Shown here piece by piece: positions 11,433 through 24,545 of a stretch of 64,000 bases of DNA (position 1 is the stretch's first letter; each line of letters starts with the position of its first letter). The position numbers were made by a program, and so were the translations under genes. Location: positions 55,223,053 through 55,287,052 of the forward strand of contig CM060732.1 in NCBI GenBank assembly GCA_030704615.1. The letters are read 5' to 3'. The DNA comes from Takakia lepidozioides (lineage: Eukaryota; Streptophyta; Takakiopsida; Takakiales; Takakiaceae). Under the pieces are notes generated by a model. It did not search any database, was not told the DNA's origin, and was given only the letters and a program-made list of their open reading frames with translations.

Positions 11433-12261
11433 CCTGAATGAAACAGTCAAATGGCAGCTATGGAAATCGAGGTACTGCTTAGCTTTGATGGTTGCTTCGA
11501 TGGTTGCTTCTCGGAATGAGATCCGGTGTGGCAGAGTTTGCATTGTAGAGCAAAGTCATGAGGGAGCTTTCTGCAAGTTTGTCTCGGGTGCAAGAGAGAT
11601 GGAGGAGTTGGTTGGACAGAGAGAGATTGGCACATGCCTTACCTCCTAGTTCTTTGCCGAGCTCAAGAAGGGGAGGCCATTGTAGGGTTATTAACGAATG
11701 CTATGGAGTTGATCATGAGACAGATGAGCTTGAAAGTGGAGAGACATGTAATCACATCTATGCAGCTCAGCAGTAGTGAACAATGTGGTGTGAAACAACT
11801 GCTCGCAAATTTCTGAATGAAAGTGATCTTGGAGAGAGAAGCATTAGGTAGCTTGCATGGGGGAGTGAAATGAAGCATCAGAATTTACTGTTGTCGAAGG
11901 ATCTGCTGCTTTGATGGTAGGACTTGTACCTGTAGTGATGTGTTGTTGCTCGAAGATGGCATAAAACAGCCAACTATCAGACAGCTCAACTCCACAGCAG
12001 AGGGCCTTTATTTGGGCTTTGAAAAGAATGTTAGGGTACACACAAACACAGACTATACACAGTAAATCTGACAGGGATCATCTACAATAACCATCTACAC
12101 AAGGTGAGCAGATTGCCCCCGCAAAAGCCGGACACGCTCCAAATTCTGGAGTGGAATGGGAGGATGTTCCCTGCTTCCTTTCTCCTCCGTCCCACCTTCC
12201 TGTTGTCCTCTCACTGCATGTAAACACACGCTGGGCTGATTCGCTACTCCCTGCAGATATA
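11433..12261. other. intergenic; downstream flank of EF-hand/TPR gene
   Basis: No exon or element recognised. The right end is the 3' flank of the minus-strand gene that stops at 12262. Confidence 0.4.
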
Positions 12262-15200
12262 CTATACTGTCTCGATAGCTGCAGGTGCTGCTTCCTGCCA
12301 AGAACTGAAGAACTTAAAGCGATCCTTCATTGCATCGGCATTGCTCCCATACTCTTTAAAATTGTAGTCAAATTGATTCACATTAGAGGGGACCTTCCCT
12401 TCACTATAGCAAATGGCACAGAGGTTGAAACTGGCGGTTATTTCCTTGAATCGGGGTCCGATGATAGGATAGTCACAAGCAGCACACATAACTCCACTAT
12501 GGCGCACCTGATCGCTCATCTCCAGTTTCACCAATGTGTTCATTATACCAAACCCCCAGTTTGGTTCATCAAACATCTCCAGAAACTCTGGGTATGATAT
12601 TTGTGCCTTGTCATCCTCTCCGTGAAGCTCTGCCAGCTCACTTGTCCCCTGCATGATTGAGTTCATCACCAAGCAGTTAAAAAAACAGTGGTGGTAGTTG
12701 CATTGAATGAGAAAGGCATTACATATTCTCAACAGCCGTCCCAAACCTATCAAGACATGACAAACCCTCTTGCCATCCTGAACAACCCTCTCCAAGAGGT
12801 GTCAATTTCTTCATCAAATCGGAGAGAACAAAAACAGCGAGAGAAACCAATAACTGATAGAATGTACCCATGAGACGTTTACAGTAGCCTTGACTCCAGT
12901 GGTGGGACTTACCTTGGTATAAACAATTGGTTCAGGCTTGTAGATGATCATAGGACTATCTATCCTCTAGAAAGCCCTTCACACAAGCATCAACCTGCTG
13001 TGTCAGCAATTACACCCAACAGGGCCAGGGCTCTAGGCTCAGCCTCGAGTTTTGAAAGTAGGTGCAGGAACTATGTTCTGGATGGTCCTGAAGAGGTTGC
13101 TCTCTGATGAGAATACCCCGGACATTGTATCTGAAAATGGATATTGTCTTCAGGCCGCCTGCGCATCAGGCATTTACCATCTCCCTTTCCTCTCTGCATC
13201 TGTTTATTGTTGAAAGGTAGACTCCTGGCCCAGAGTTTAAATTGCATAGTGCCGAGGGTAGGTAGGCCCTTCAGATCATCCTTAAGGTCCTCACCCATGG
13301 CAAAAACTGGAAAATTGATAGAGGACGTACTCATAAGATGTTTGCCGTAGCCTTGTGGCCATAGAACCAGCGCACAGTTTGGGTGGAACAAAAGGAACAG
13401 ATACTACCTTCATGAGGGGCTCAATCTCTGGTCTCTGGTCTCTCTCTCTCTCTCTCTCTCTCAGTATCAGATATCCTAAGTTAATCGACTCTAGATCTTG
13501 GAAGCAGGATCACCCTGTCAAACAGGCTGTCCTGGCAGAAGAGAGTAGAAGAGAGTCTCAAGGATCTGAATCTAACCCCGCAAGTCTTGACCTAGTGGAT
13601 AACTCTGACTTAGGCTGTAGTGTCTGAAGCCATGTCTGTTGCCAGGAAATTGTCTGATGAAAATGAAGTTCCGCAAAAAACTTCCCTGAACTTGTTTCCA
13701 GTCTGTGACACGGGAGAGGCCATCATGGATGACCTCAGGGTTTACCCACCCTCGGCACTAGACTGAAATTTAAACTCAGGGCGGGAAGCCTACCTTTGAA
13801 CAGCAAACCGATGCAGAGAGGAAAGAGGGATGGCAATTGCCCGCTGTGTGGGCAACCTGAAGACAATATTCATTTTCTGATTCATTGTCCGGGGTACTCT
13901 CACGAGAGAGACGCCCTCTTCAAATCCATCAAGGGAATTGTGCCTGAACCTCTGTTTACGAACTTTGAAAGTCTCGAGGCTGAGCCAAAAGCCCAGGCCC
14001 TTTTGGGGCCTAGTTATTGGGCAATTCACACACAGCAGATTGATGCTTGAGTGAAGGGATTTCTAGAGGATATCTGGAAAACACAGATTAATTGTCGGTT
14101 CCAAGGTAAGTCATACTACTGGCGTCGGCCCCGGACAAAGGTAGTTCTCTCTCTCAGTTTATTTGTGTTCAGCTCAAACTGAGCGCGGCGTCAATGGCCA
14201 CAAGGCTACGGCAAACAACATCTTATAGTACATTCTCTCTCAATTTATCAAGGTAAGTCGCACTACCGGAGATACTCACCCCCGACTCCTCCCAGGAGCC
14301 ATTGCCCTTATATCTTCTCTATTCAAGAAGGTAGAATGCTTCAACAACAAGTACACACATGTGGCACTACTAAACCCATTCGCCAGAATTTCTGAGGCCA
14401 GGACAAGCAGGCTACATGAAAAAAACTGCATTTTATACGACTATTCCTGATGGAGAAAGATGCTCGTGGATGACATTTTTTTGGCTCTACTTACATTATA
14501 GGATGATTTGGAGGCTACTATAGAAGATTCACATCGGCTTCTCATGAAACCGTAACATAACTTTCACCATTCCGAATAACAACAAGCAGTACATGAGAAA
14601 CCTTCTGATTGAGGCCCCACCTGGCTGACTCCTGGACAGACAGCAAAGTTCGTGGGCTATACACCTCTGGTTTGGCGACTCATTAACAATGCCGTACCAC
14701 GCTTGTTAGTGTCATGGACACAATTAGACTTAGAGGACTAGGTTCTGGCATTCTGGGGCTACTGCCTTTTGCAGTTTGATGTGGGCTTGTTTTTATCATC
14801 TGGAGTGGTAAGCTTGACCCAATTCAGTTTGCACAATTTTGCTCTGAGTGGCATCTGCTTTTACTTACCTAAGAATATAGGGGAGAGAGAGAAAGAGAGC
14901 TGAAATCAGACAGATTAAGTGTGGGACAGTACCTGGGAGGGCAAATAAATGGCCCGCAAGTATTTTATGAAATGCTTGGCATCCGAGTTGGGAATTACGC
15001 CTTCACTTGCAGCTGAGCCTCGCAACCGCAGCACATCAAACACCAAACGTTTCCTTTTATCGGGTGAGCCCCCACACACAGGAGCCAACACTGCGAGGAA
15101 CATACCAATGTCAACGCGCCCTGACCCACTGCGGTCCAGGACCGCCAAAACCCGTTCATTTACAGCCCTCACCGCCCCCTGGAACAAGTATGCACAATGG

Positions 15201-18200
15201 GTCAGTTGTTGTAGTTTTCTTACAAACAAAAATCCTCACCTGCTGTGCGTGCCACTATCCATATACCAGCTCAAGACAATCTGCTTGTTGCGTGGAACTC
15301 TCCCTAGTAACCCACCGCATCTTCCTCTCTAATCGAGTGATAACACAGCCACTAAAAAGGCATACCACCTCATCACTTAGCTGCCCCATTGACCCACCCA
15401 GTGGTCAAAACTGTTCCTTGATGTGTGTCATTAGAACAGCGCTTCCATAAGTACATGCCATCAAAAGCATAGTAGCCATGGTGTGATGGTTTAGTTCCTG
15501 ACCACTTCACGACCATATTTTTGGAGGCCAGAGAAGGTAAAGAGGTGAAGTATCATATTGTTGACTTCTCAGGATTTCTAAGTGGAGTTACAACACTCCA
15601 ACTATTCAAGCATGACCTAACCTGGAATGTCTCGGGGGTCAGGAACCCAAGGAGCTTCCGCAATATCTTCTCAAGCTGTGCCTTGCGCACCAATTTGTCG
15701 CCTGGAGCAGGGGGTCCCCTGCCAGTCTTGGAAACCCCTGGAAGATTGCTGCTGTCTTCCACCACCTTCCTCAAGGTACCAATGTCACAACGACTGAGCC
15801 GTGTGTGCTTTTGGAAGTTACGAATGTTGATGCCACATGCCAGCCATTCACGAGGTGTTGTCTTGCTAGTAGCCCGTCGAAATCTGGAGTTTTCCACCAC
15901 AACAAATCCTGTGCCAGCATCTGGGTAGAAAAAGACATGATGCTGGTGTTAGAAGTAGGTATAGGTAGTCACTTGCACTTTCAGACCACTTTCCCTCCCC
16001 CCAGACCCACTATCATGTAACAAAGTGCCTCCTTTTCTGACTTAGCTGGTCATTTCACAATGTGACTGGCAGGCTAGAAAATACCAACATGAACTCAGTA
16101 TACTAAAACAGCAGTAAAAACCTTGATAAACATTCAAAGTCTATGGCTGGGTGTCGTTATCTTAATGAGTTTTGCAAGCAAGTGATATCATGGCACCTGT
16201 TAGTTATGTGATTGTTTGCTAGGGACCTGTCTCAGCACTCACCTGCAACACTGCTGTGTCGACCTGTAGTACTCTCCTCAGCACTTGCAATGGCAGTAGT
16301 GAGACCCTTTGGCCTCTTCTGCATCTGCTTCAAATGTGTGATAGCATCATAGAGTTCCACACGATTCGTCATCTTGAACGCTTCCTTGAAAGCCTTTGTG
16401 GCTTCGTCGTAGTCTCCAGCACCCAGAAGCGACACTGCTCGATTGAGCTGGGCCTGCCATTGCCGTGGCTTTATGGCCAGAACCTTTGCGTACATCTCGG
16501 AAGCTCTCTCATACCTGCCAAATGAGGCCTTCCAGTAAGATCCACATAAAGCATGAAGTGATGTTACCCTTATGTCCACATCCGAAGAAAATCCTGTTGA
16601 GATGAGGCACAGTAAGTGAAAAAACCCTCCACCTCCCTACCTTCACTCCGTGAAAGGAAGCACAGATGTGAAGACAATTTCTGACTTTCCAATGCCTGGA
16701 TTTTCTCTCTCTTCAATAACCTTGACAGAGTTTCAGGTACTTCCGCCAACAAGCTTGACAGAACTCTTGAAGCACTTCTGGCAATGTGAAGATGTAAGAG
16801 TAAGGGAGCTGAACTACCCTTGTGTGGTTAATGAGAATGTGGACTCTTGCCGAAGTAAGCGGAGCTTGTGGTGTCACTTGACCCCGAAGGGCTACTGCCT
16901 TCCGATGCGAGGCTGGACACCTTTATACACTCATGTGGTTTTGAACCCACCACCACTACTGAAACAGTATTATGACCTAAGCACTGGGCTATCTATTGGA
17001 TGTGGGTAATGAGACATGAGGTGGAGACTGCTTTTCCTCCAAACGGTACGGTGCAGCTAAATTAGTTTTGAAGGGCTAAGAAAGTGTCAGGGTTTAGATC
17101 CTTGTAAGGAATGGGAAAACAGCTGAGACTATTCGAAAATTCTTTATGTTTCTTCTAACCTGATGCTCTCTCTTCCTTGCTGGCCCAACAAAAAAAGTGT
17201 GAAATATATCCTCACCTGCCCGAGTCTTTCAACAATCCCCCAAGGTTATAAAGTGCATCCAAATGGTCAGGCTTCAAATCAATTGCTTTCTGAAACTCCA
17301 AAATTGCCTTCTCATCATCATGAACTGCATGTAGAGCTGATCCAAGGTCACAGTGAGCATCAGCATAATCAGGTTTCAAAAATACGGCTTCTTCCAGAGC
17401 CTTCTCAGCTGCACGGTATTCACCCACACCATAGAGGGCGCTCCCTAAAAGCTTGAGTGCCCGATAGTGGGCAGGATTGAGAATTGCAGCCTCACGGTAA
17501 TGCTCAGATGCACACAATAGCATCCCCTCTCCCTCCAACGCAATTCCCAGATTCACGTGTACCTGTGATATATAAATCCACTCATGATTTCCCCATCTTG
17601 AATGTGTACACGGTGCCACTAATCCCTAGAATACTGATAGAATCGTAGAAATAATGAATGATGAAGAATAGTCAATAGAGAACAGAAGATGTGACCTTCT
17701 ACATTGTAGAATTCAGATTCAAAAGGGAAATAGTAACACGTCACCACAGTAGGGCAGCAGCAAAATCACTCCAGCCAGTGGTGCAGAGATCATTATTACA
17801 AAACTAAATACAGGGGTTGGATTTTGATTGGGGTTGATTCAAGTTGAGTATCCATGCATCACTGCTCAGCACTTACACTGCCCTATTGCGGCGACTAGGA
17901 TTGAGAGGGTGCCATCAACCCATACCAGAACCCTTTGTTATTTTGGACCATAGACAGAGTACAAAACCATATGTGAATGTTTGCATAGCCCTTGCAGAGT
18001 AGTAGTGGCAACACTTGTGTGAGTATTGTTTTTCTGCTTTGCTTGACAGTGGCAGATATAAAGACCCAGGTCTCCAAAAATACAGTAGAGCTATTGAACA
18101 ACCTTACTAGCAAGGGTTAGGACAGCTTGTTGCAGGATATTGATATAGTCCCTAAGCGTACTTGTTGTGGACTAGACTCTGTGCATGGTTTGGGCTGAGC

Positions 18201-19651
18201 AGACAATGTGCTTAAGAAGGGGAAGATTAAAAATACAGTAGAGCTATTGAGCAACCTTACTAGCGAGGGTTAGGACAGCTTGTTGCAGGATATTGATATA
18301 GTCCCTAAGCGTACTTGTTGTGGTCTAGACTCTGTGCATGGTTTGGGCTGAGCAGACAATGTGCTTAAGAAGGGGAAGATCAAGCCAGGCAGCAGAACTT
18401 ACATTTGTCAATAAAGATGCTGACTTTCTCAATTTTCTTCGGAAAGCTGTTAATTGTGGCATCTTGATGTGAAAAAAACGCTCAGACTTCAGACTAGGAG
18501 GGGACTTTCACCATTGTCTGGCAATCTCCAATGGAGCAAAACAGAGCATCTGTTTTCATTGTAGTTGTGAGATGTGGTTGTTCCTTAATCATTGACTTAG
18601 ACCAGAGACACAAGCATTGGAGTGGCTCATGACTACTGTGTACCTGAGGAAGAAGACTTGACCATTGCTGCATATCAGCCTCCCCTGCATCAAGTGCCTT
18701 CACATAGGCGTCTCGTGCTTCTGTACATTTCCCAAGAGAGTAGAGTGTATTCCCTGCCAGAAAGTGGGGGCGGACATCTGTCGGTTTGAGCTCCACTGCA
18801 CGCCTGAAACTTATTAAAGCTTCCTCATGCCACCGGTGTTCAAAAAGCGATCGTCCCATGGCAATATGTCCATCAAAAGCATTTTCTGGTGAACGTGCCC
18901 CATCAGCCTTCCGCCGAAGCTCGTTGAGTGATTTCTTGAATGGCGCATACTCGGATCCTAGTTCTTCCTCTCCCCTTCTCCCTCCAAGCCCCTCCCCTTT
19001 CTCTGTTCCATCTGAGCTGCTTGCACCGATATCCCTGGCTGACCAATCAAAGTCCCCTGCTGCATCTATACCATTCAGACCTCCCCCTCTCTTCTCCTCT
19101 CTCTGCTTCCGCTTGTCCTCAATTTTCACATCCAGTCTTCTCAAGAGTATCTCTAGGTCCTCTATCAAGTTCCAAGTCTCCTCATAAGCAATGCCGTTAT
19201 TGGGAGACATGGCCCAAGCACCTACAATGGGCCTCTTCCTAGCCACATTGGCTGCACTTTCATCTGTTATGGATGCTACTGCAGGCCTCCCTGCCGAACT
19301 GCTTGCCTCCCTTACCCCTGGCCCCTCTCCCTCTCCCTCTGGCTCATCTAAGTGCAGGCCGAGTGCATCAAAATCTCTGTCAACGTCTCCAGCCCCATCA
19401 TCATAAGTTCGTAAAAGACCCTGAAAGCTTAAGCCTTTGGGACCATCAATGTACTCTCCATAAGTTCGGAAAACTTCATCAAGGATTGCAGTGATTTGCT
19501 CCTCACTGAATTTGACGCGTGGATTAACAGCAATAACCAATGATGCCATCTCACCTCGGCTGAGACAGCCATCCGTGTTAACATCAAATTGCTGAAAGAT
19601 CTTCAGCACTTTCTGTGCCCGTATACTCAAGGCCTGCCCATTCTGTTCCAT
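12262..19651 (-). CDS. EF-hand / TPR / ZZ-finger calcium-binding protein (6 exons)
   Basis: Exons on minus: 19651-18644, 17562-17216, 16514-16243, 15920-15622, 15178-14933, 12648-12262. They sum to 2559 bp (852 aa), with GT-AG sites and phases that agree. Near the N-terminus is a canonical EF-hand loop (DVNTDGCLSRGE, residues 23-34). A low-complexity acidic/Ser/Gly linker follows, then about eight tetratricopeptide repeats (such as ALISFRRAVELKP, HYREAAILNPAHYRALKLLG, AILEFQKAIDLKPDHLDALYNLG, MYAKVLAIKP). EF-hand-like helices follow (LDRSGSGRVD), then a C-terminal ZZ-like zinc finger with CAAC about residue 779 and CAIC about 801. This order matches the conserved plant family of calcium-binding TPR proteins (Arabidopsis At1g05150 type, about 800 aa). 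Its biochemical role is not well defined. Introns carry a SINE, a tandem duplication and LINE-B debris. Confidence 0.92.
13071..13391 (-). mobile_element. LINE-B 3'-ORF fragment
   Basis: The minus strand reads as the C-terminal end of a non-LTR ORF2, with a zinc-knuckle remnant followed by IHFQIQCPGYSH. The same block is in the plus copy next to it, where the motif is intact (CPLC...H...HCPGYSHE). It lies in the last intron of the EF-hand/TPR gene. Confidence 0.65.
13436..14240 (+). mobile_element. LINE-B 3'-end fragment, plus orientation
   Basis: Starts with a TC microsatellite (13440-13462). It includes the zinc-knuckle frame 13796-14050 (CPLCGQPEDNIHFLIHCPGYSHE) and ends in a segment near 14190-14240 whose reverse complement recurs at 13325-13370 and 49690-49740. 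Related pieces lie at 24183-24545 and 39525-39785. It is head-to-head with the minus fragment at 13071-13391 and is non-functional. The family is distinct from LINE-A. Confidence 0.65.
16837..17000 (-). mobile_element. tRNA-derived SINE-1, full copy with target duplication
   Basis: Read on minus, an A-box (TAGCCCAGTGCTTAGG) is followed by a B-box (GGTGGGTTCAAAACC). Then comes a body and tail with the GGTGTCC ... GGCAGTAGCCCTTCGGGG signature shared with 38071-38180 and 40107-40288. It is flanked by a 14-bp target-site duplication, 16823-16836 and 17001-17014, with one mismatch. It sits in intron 2 of the EF-hand/TPR gene, in the same orientation as the gene. Confidence 0.85.
18076..18381. repeat. 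153-bp tandem duplication in an intron
   Basis: Two direct copies start at 18076 and 18229. They differ at only a few positions (for example gaacaacc/gagcaacc and agcaaggg/agcgaggg). They lie in intron 1 of the EF-hand/TPR gene. The high identity points to a recent duplication. Confidence 0.9.
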
Positions 19652-22600
19652 TTTTGTCGGGATGCAAAACAGCCGCAGACCAAGACTGTATAATCCTACG
19701 AAAAAGTGTTCCCTGGTTGTTTTCTCGCCTCAACAAGAAGATGGCAGCACTTGGTGATGTATACTATATGGATGGAGAATGTAGTACACAATTGGATTGG
19801 GAAACTGCAATTCCATAGTAGATCAAGACAACAGTATCAAAAAATCGTGATATCGATTGCCCAGGCGACTGTCTGAAGCAAAAGGCTCACTGAACATGGG
19901 CCTGTGTGATACACCGAAGAGACAAGAATCAGAAAGCTCTTCACAGACTATGGCAGACAGACGTGATACACAGGAGAAGACATGGAGCAAAATCGCCTAC
20001 TGTTATCAGAATAACTACAGTCGGTAAAGACCTGTGTATGATATTAGAACTGTATCTTAGAGTAAGGAATCTCCCTTCTCGCAGAGGATCAACGAGAAAG
20101 AACCTTTGGAGTCCCAGATCAGGGAAGACCTCATGTTAAAATGGAGCCACGTACCGAGACACATGCGAAATGGGAGCGGATGGAAGAGAGAGATTACACT
20201 GGAGAAAAAACACACAAAAGTAACTAGCCTACATGCCCCAAGTTACAGGGTCCGTCATAACCTAGCATTGTACGAGACACCAGCTACTATACAAGTGGGA
20301 TTTCTTATACTGCTTCGAAAGAAAGAGGACGGAAAAGCAGATAGAGATTAAATACATGCAAGCGAGATAGGAATAAAATGGCGGAATCTCATATCGGACA
20401 TTGGTCAAGGCATGACGCCGTAAAGCCACGATCCAAGGCCTTGTTCTTGCCACTTTGCTCTAACAGCCTGGCAGAGAGAAACATAAACACACGATTCCAG
20501 AGTTTTGCCAAAGCTAAAGTCCGCGATCTATGCAGTGAGGTCTTGAGGAACAGTATACGATCCCACACGCCGTCTCAGCACTATGGTGTCCTAACAACAG
20601 CGGAAGCTTACAATGCTACACCAGAGGAAAACGAGCGAGAAACACACACGAGCGCAATCAAACAGCTCAAGTATCAAGATACCGGGTTCAATCCACTCTG
20701 CAGTAGAGATCCCATAGCTTCTCAGCACCCTCATATGGTGAGTATGAAAGCTTCAATGACTCCGACTTTTACACGCAAAACACGGAGTTGCTGGTAGCAA
20801 AAAATTGATATACAAAACAAGAAATCCAATGCAGTACCACACCTTCTCAAAGCCGCACGCAACTCGACGACCATGGAAGCTCCAATCCCTTCGTCGCTGA
20901 AGAATAAAGAAGAGAGAATGCGCGAGAGAAAAAAGAGAGCGAGAGATAGCGAGAGAGAAGGGGTGGGGGGGGGGGGATGAGCGTTCGTAAGGCGTATGGA
21001 TGAATGATAGTTACTAACTTCGTACTACTCGTCCATCATCCAAATTAGCCAATTAATTTAAACAAACGGATGAAACTCGGTAAGTCCGTCCAGCGATGAT
21101 ACCTTTTATCGTCCCCTGAATGTGCGGGTGGTGAGCTGGCGATCACCGTTATGAGGAATAATGGGTAGATGGATGAACTTGTCAATGTGGTTAAGATTGC
21201 ATTTATCCTAGGGTAATGTTCTTCGCTACCTATTCAGTGTCAATAATCAGTAGTCAATAGTCAATTTTATAAGTAATTATAAGTAAAAGCAGTAAAACAA
21301 GATCAAAGCAGCTATTTTTGGTGTCGGGCTGCAGCCCACCTTCCCAGCCTGTACACGTGATGACCCGGATGGCGGCTCCAATTCAATTCTAGGGTAAGTG
21401 GTGCGTGGCAGCCCCGCACTGGCTAGAGGATGAGGGTGGATGACGTGGCCCCCACTACCACGGGCCACATGGGGGGTAGGCTTTCGGCAAAGCAGGTGGA
21501 GGGCAGGTCCAGTCTGACATTGGAAACGGTCTCTAGGTAAAAATAACTGAGAGGAGGGCAAGTAAATGGATTTAAGGAAACATCTCACAGTGGGGATTTT
21601 GCATCCAAGATATCCGAGCCCCAGCATGTCCTCCAGATGAATAGGCATCCAAATCTCATCCAACATGGATGAAATGTGATGAATAGGAGCTAGAGTAGGT
21701 TAACCTCATCCTCCAAAGGAAAAAAAAGTAAGAAAATAAGATTCTTTTTATTATTTCTTAAGTGGTCAGTGGCTCGGCAGTGTCCCAGAAAAAGCTCCAC
21801 ATTAAAATTTTAAAACATTACTTTTTTATTTTATTTTATTTTTTTATTGTTTATATTATTTTTATTTACGGTCAATAATCGCTTCTCATTTAACAATAAT
21901 AGGGTCATGAATGCCTGCGCATGTGGCTGCGGCGGGCCCGCGTGTGGGAGAGGGGTCCGCCTTTACCGGGACCGGCCAGTCTGCTGCTGGGCAAGCTGGT
22001 CTGCTGGGGCCCACAAAACACGTGAGCTAGTCTGCTGGGCCCACAATATTCACATAAAGTTCTAGCGATGACGACCGAAAGAAGCTATTTTAGCATAGAG
22101 CAGGAATAGGGTGCCTTAGTGCCATGTCATTGTCGCCACGTTTTGTAGGCACGTCATCGTAGCCATGTCATCGTCGTCGTCAAAATTTTATATCTGCCCG
22201 GATTGCCCGCCCAAAAATCACAAAGCGCCAAGTTTTTTCGGAACGTGCCCGGATTGCCCGGTTCTTGAAGTTCTTGAACTGCAAGAGCTCTGCGTTTTCC
22301 ACCATCGTTCACGTTGCAAGCTGCAAGCACTCAACTGTCTCGCTGCTCAATGCAAACCGTGGCTTTTCCCTCAACGATCTTTGATCGCGTGGAATATAAT
22401 GTTGGTCGAACCCTCCTTGGGTGAAAGCGGAGCTGGCGACCTCTATACCTTGTCAAACATATTTTGCTTATGATTCTATTGTTGATGTACACCTTGGCGC
22501 TCAATGTCGGGAATCCAAAAGGTATTATCTTTGAGATTTCCAACTAAAACAGATGGAATTGCTACAAAATATTTTCAAATTATTTTTTAAGAAACCTGCT

Positions 22601-22739
22601 CTAGAGATCATTCATTTGAGTATTTGAGTATTTTGTCAGAGATTGGCGACAACAGTACTTTGGAGTCATGCAGGCTAGCAGGTTACACAGCCTATCACAG
22701 TCTATCACAACTTGACACAGCCCGACACAGCGCCTGGGA
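19652..22739. other. upstream region of EF-hand/TPR gene; no further gene seen
   Basis: This 3.1-kb stretch should hold the promoter and 5' UTR of the minus-strand gene. A purine-rich GA run with a G11 tract lies near 20910-20978 and would be CT-rich on the gene strand, as often seen near plant transcription starts. AT-rich sequence near 21720-21900 is followed by a GC-rich patch with repeated CTGCTGGGC (21960-22045). Near 22395-22435 there is weak similarity to the PPR leader segment. No convincing exon was found. Confidence 0.4.
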
Positions 22740-24014
22740 AACTAGATAGGGAGTGACCTCCCCGAGGGTGACATCGTCAAATCTGGAATTGTACCCGATG
22801 TCATTCTGAACACTGCCCTGCTGGACATGCATGTCAAATGTGAGTGCATCGGGGATGCAAAGGGAGTGTTCGACAGTATGGCTGAATGAGATGTGGTGTC
22901 GTGGAGTGCGATAATTGCAGGATATGCACAGCAAGGATAGGCTTTGGAGACCTATGAGCAATTGATGTGCGAAGGGGTGAAGCCCAACCACAACACATTT
23001 GTTTGTGTTTGCAATGCGTGTGCAAGCCTATGAGCTCTGGAAAAGGGGAGAGAGGTCCATGGTGACATCGTCAAAGCTGGATTCGTACCAGATGTCATCC
23101 TGAACACTGCCGTGGTGGACATGTATGCGAAATGTGGGTGCATTGAGGATGCAAAGGGAGTATTTGACAATGTGATTGAACGAAATGTGGTGTTGTGGAA
23201 TGCGATGATCGCAGGATATGCCCAGCATGGTTGTCATAGGGAGGTCCTGCAACTATTTGAAGGAATGTAAAAGAACGGCTTGAAGCCAGACAGTATCACC
23301 TTTATCTGTGTTCTATCTGCATGCAGCCACACTGGCCTACTGAATGAAGGAAGACACTACTTCGATTCCCTGAGTCAAGATCATGGTGTTACTCCGACAG
23401 TAAAGCACTTTGGCTGCATGGTGGACCTTCTTGGACGTGCGGGACAACTGGATGAGGCAGTGGACCTGATTAATAAAATGTCAATCAATCCAAAGGTTGT
23501 GGTGTGGAAGGCCTTGCTTGGTGCTTGCAGAATCCATGGCAATGTGGAGATGGCTAAACGTGCAGCAACATCTATCCTCAAGTGGGATGAACAGGATGCC
23601 GCAACCTATGTGTTGCTATCAAACATCTATGCTGCAGCTGACAGGTGGGATGATACTGCAAAGGTGAGAAAAATGATGAAGGTTAGAGGGGTTAGAAAGG
23701 AGCCAGGTCGCTTCGGCATTGAGGTTGGCAACAGGGTGCACACCTTCGTTGTAGATGACAAGTTGCATCCCAAAATTAAGGAAATCCATGTTGACCTGAG
23801 AAGATTGTCTGGGCAGATGAAGGATGTGGGGTATGTGCCTGATACGCGCTTTGTATTGCATGATGTGGGGGAGGAAGAAAAGAAATTTTTTCTTTGCCAC
23901 CACAATGAGAAGCTGGCCATTGGTTTTGGGCTAATCATCACGACCCCTACGATGCCTCTTCCTCCACTGAATTTACAATTGCTATCAAACATCTATGCTG
24001 CAGCTGGCAGGTAG
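22740..24014 (+). pseudogene. decayed PPR-DYW paralogue
   Basis: The last PPR triplets are readable with frame breaks and stops (22750-23280). From 23280 to 24014 one frame encodes the E and E+ regions and the start of the DYW domain ([61 protein letters not shown]). The domain stops after GLIITTP: the zinc-binding Cys-rich part and the terminal DYW are missing. There, [11 protein letters not shown] is repeated, as if the end were patched from an earlier piece. There is no usable start, and deaminase residues are absent. Confidence 0.85.
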
Positions 24015-24182
24015 GATCCATCTGAGCAGCAGAATGTTCTCTCTGCATTTTACTAGCGCCTAACAACAAGTTGTATGTCCCATCACATTTCACATGAGTT
24101 TGTTCTTCTTTGTACACCAATTTGACACATATAATAGTTTATATAGCTACCTGTTATGTGCTACCTCTCTTTCTCAAAAAGA

Positions 24183-24545
24183 TGCGGAGAGGAAAGGGAG
24201 ATTGTCAATGTCTAATGTGAGGGTGGCCTGAAGACAATATCCAATTTTCTGCTACAATGTCCGGGTATTCTCATCAGACTGAGCCTGAAGCACTGACCCT
24301 CTCTGAACTTGTTTCCAGTCTGTGACATAGGAGAGGGCATCATGGATAACCTCAAGGGTTTACCCACCCTCGGCACTAGACTGAAATCTAAACTCGGGGC
24401 AGGAAGCCTACCTTTGAACAACAAACAGATGCAGTGAGGAAAGAGGGATTGCAATTGCCCGTTGTGTGGGCAACCTGAAGACATAGGGATTGCATTATGG
24501 CCGGGCCCCCAGTCTGGGCGGAACAAGAGCAAACCTGACTCACTC
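24183..24545 (+). mobile_element. LINE-B fragments, partly duplicated
   Basis: Two successive partial copies of the LINE-B zinc-knuckle region (near 24183-24285 and 24420-24485) resemble 13800-13910. The intervening piece, ending in a CTCGGCACTAGACTGAAAT-type block, matches 13735-13775. Frames are broken. Confidence 0.6.

Noticed and set aside
20378-20797. Long plus-strand open frame upstream of the EF-hand/TPR gene
   Set aside because: Composition is not protein-like, no motifs or splice context, and no similarity recognised.
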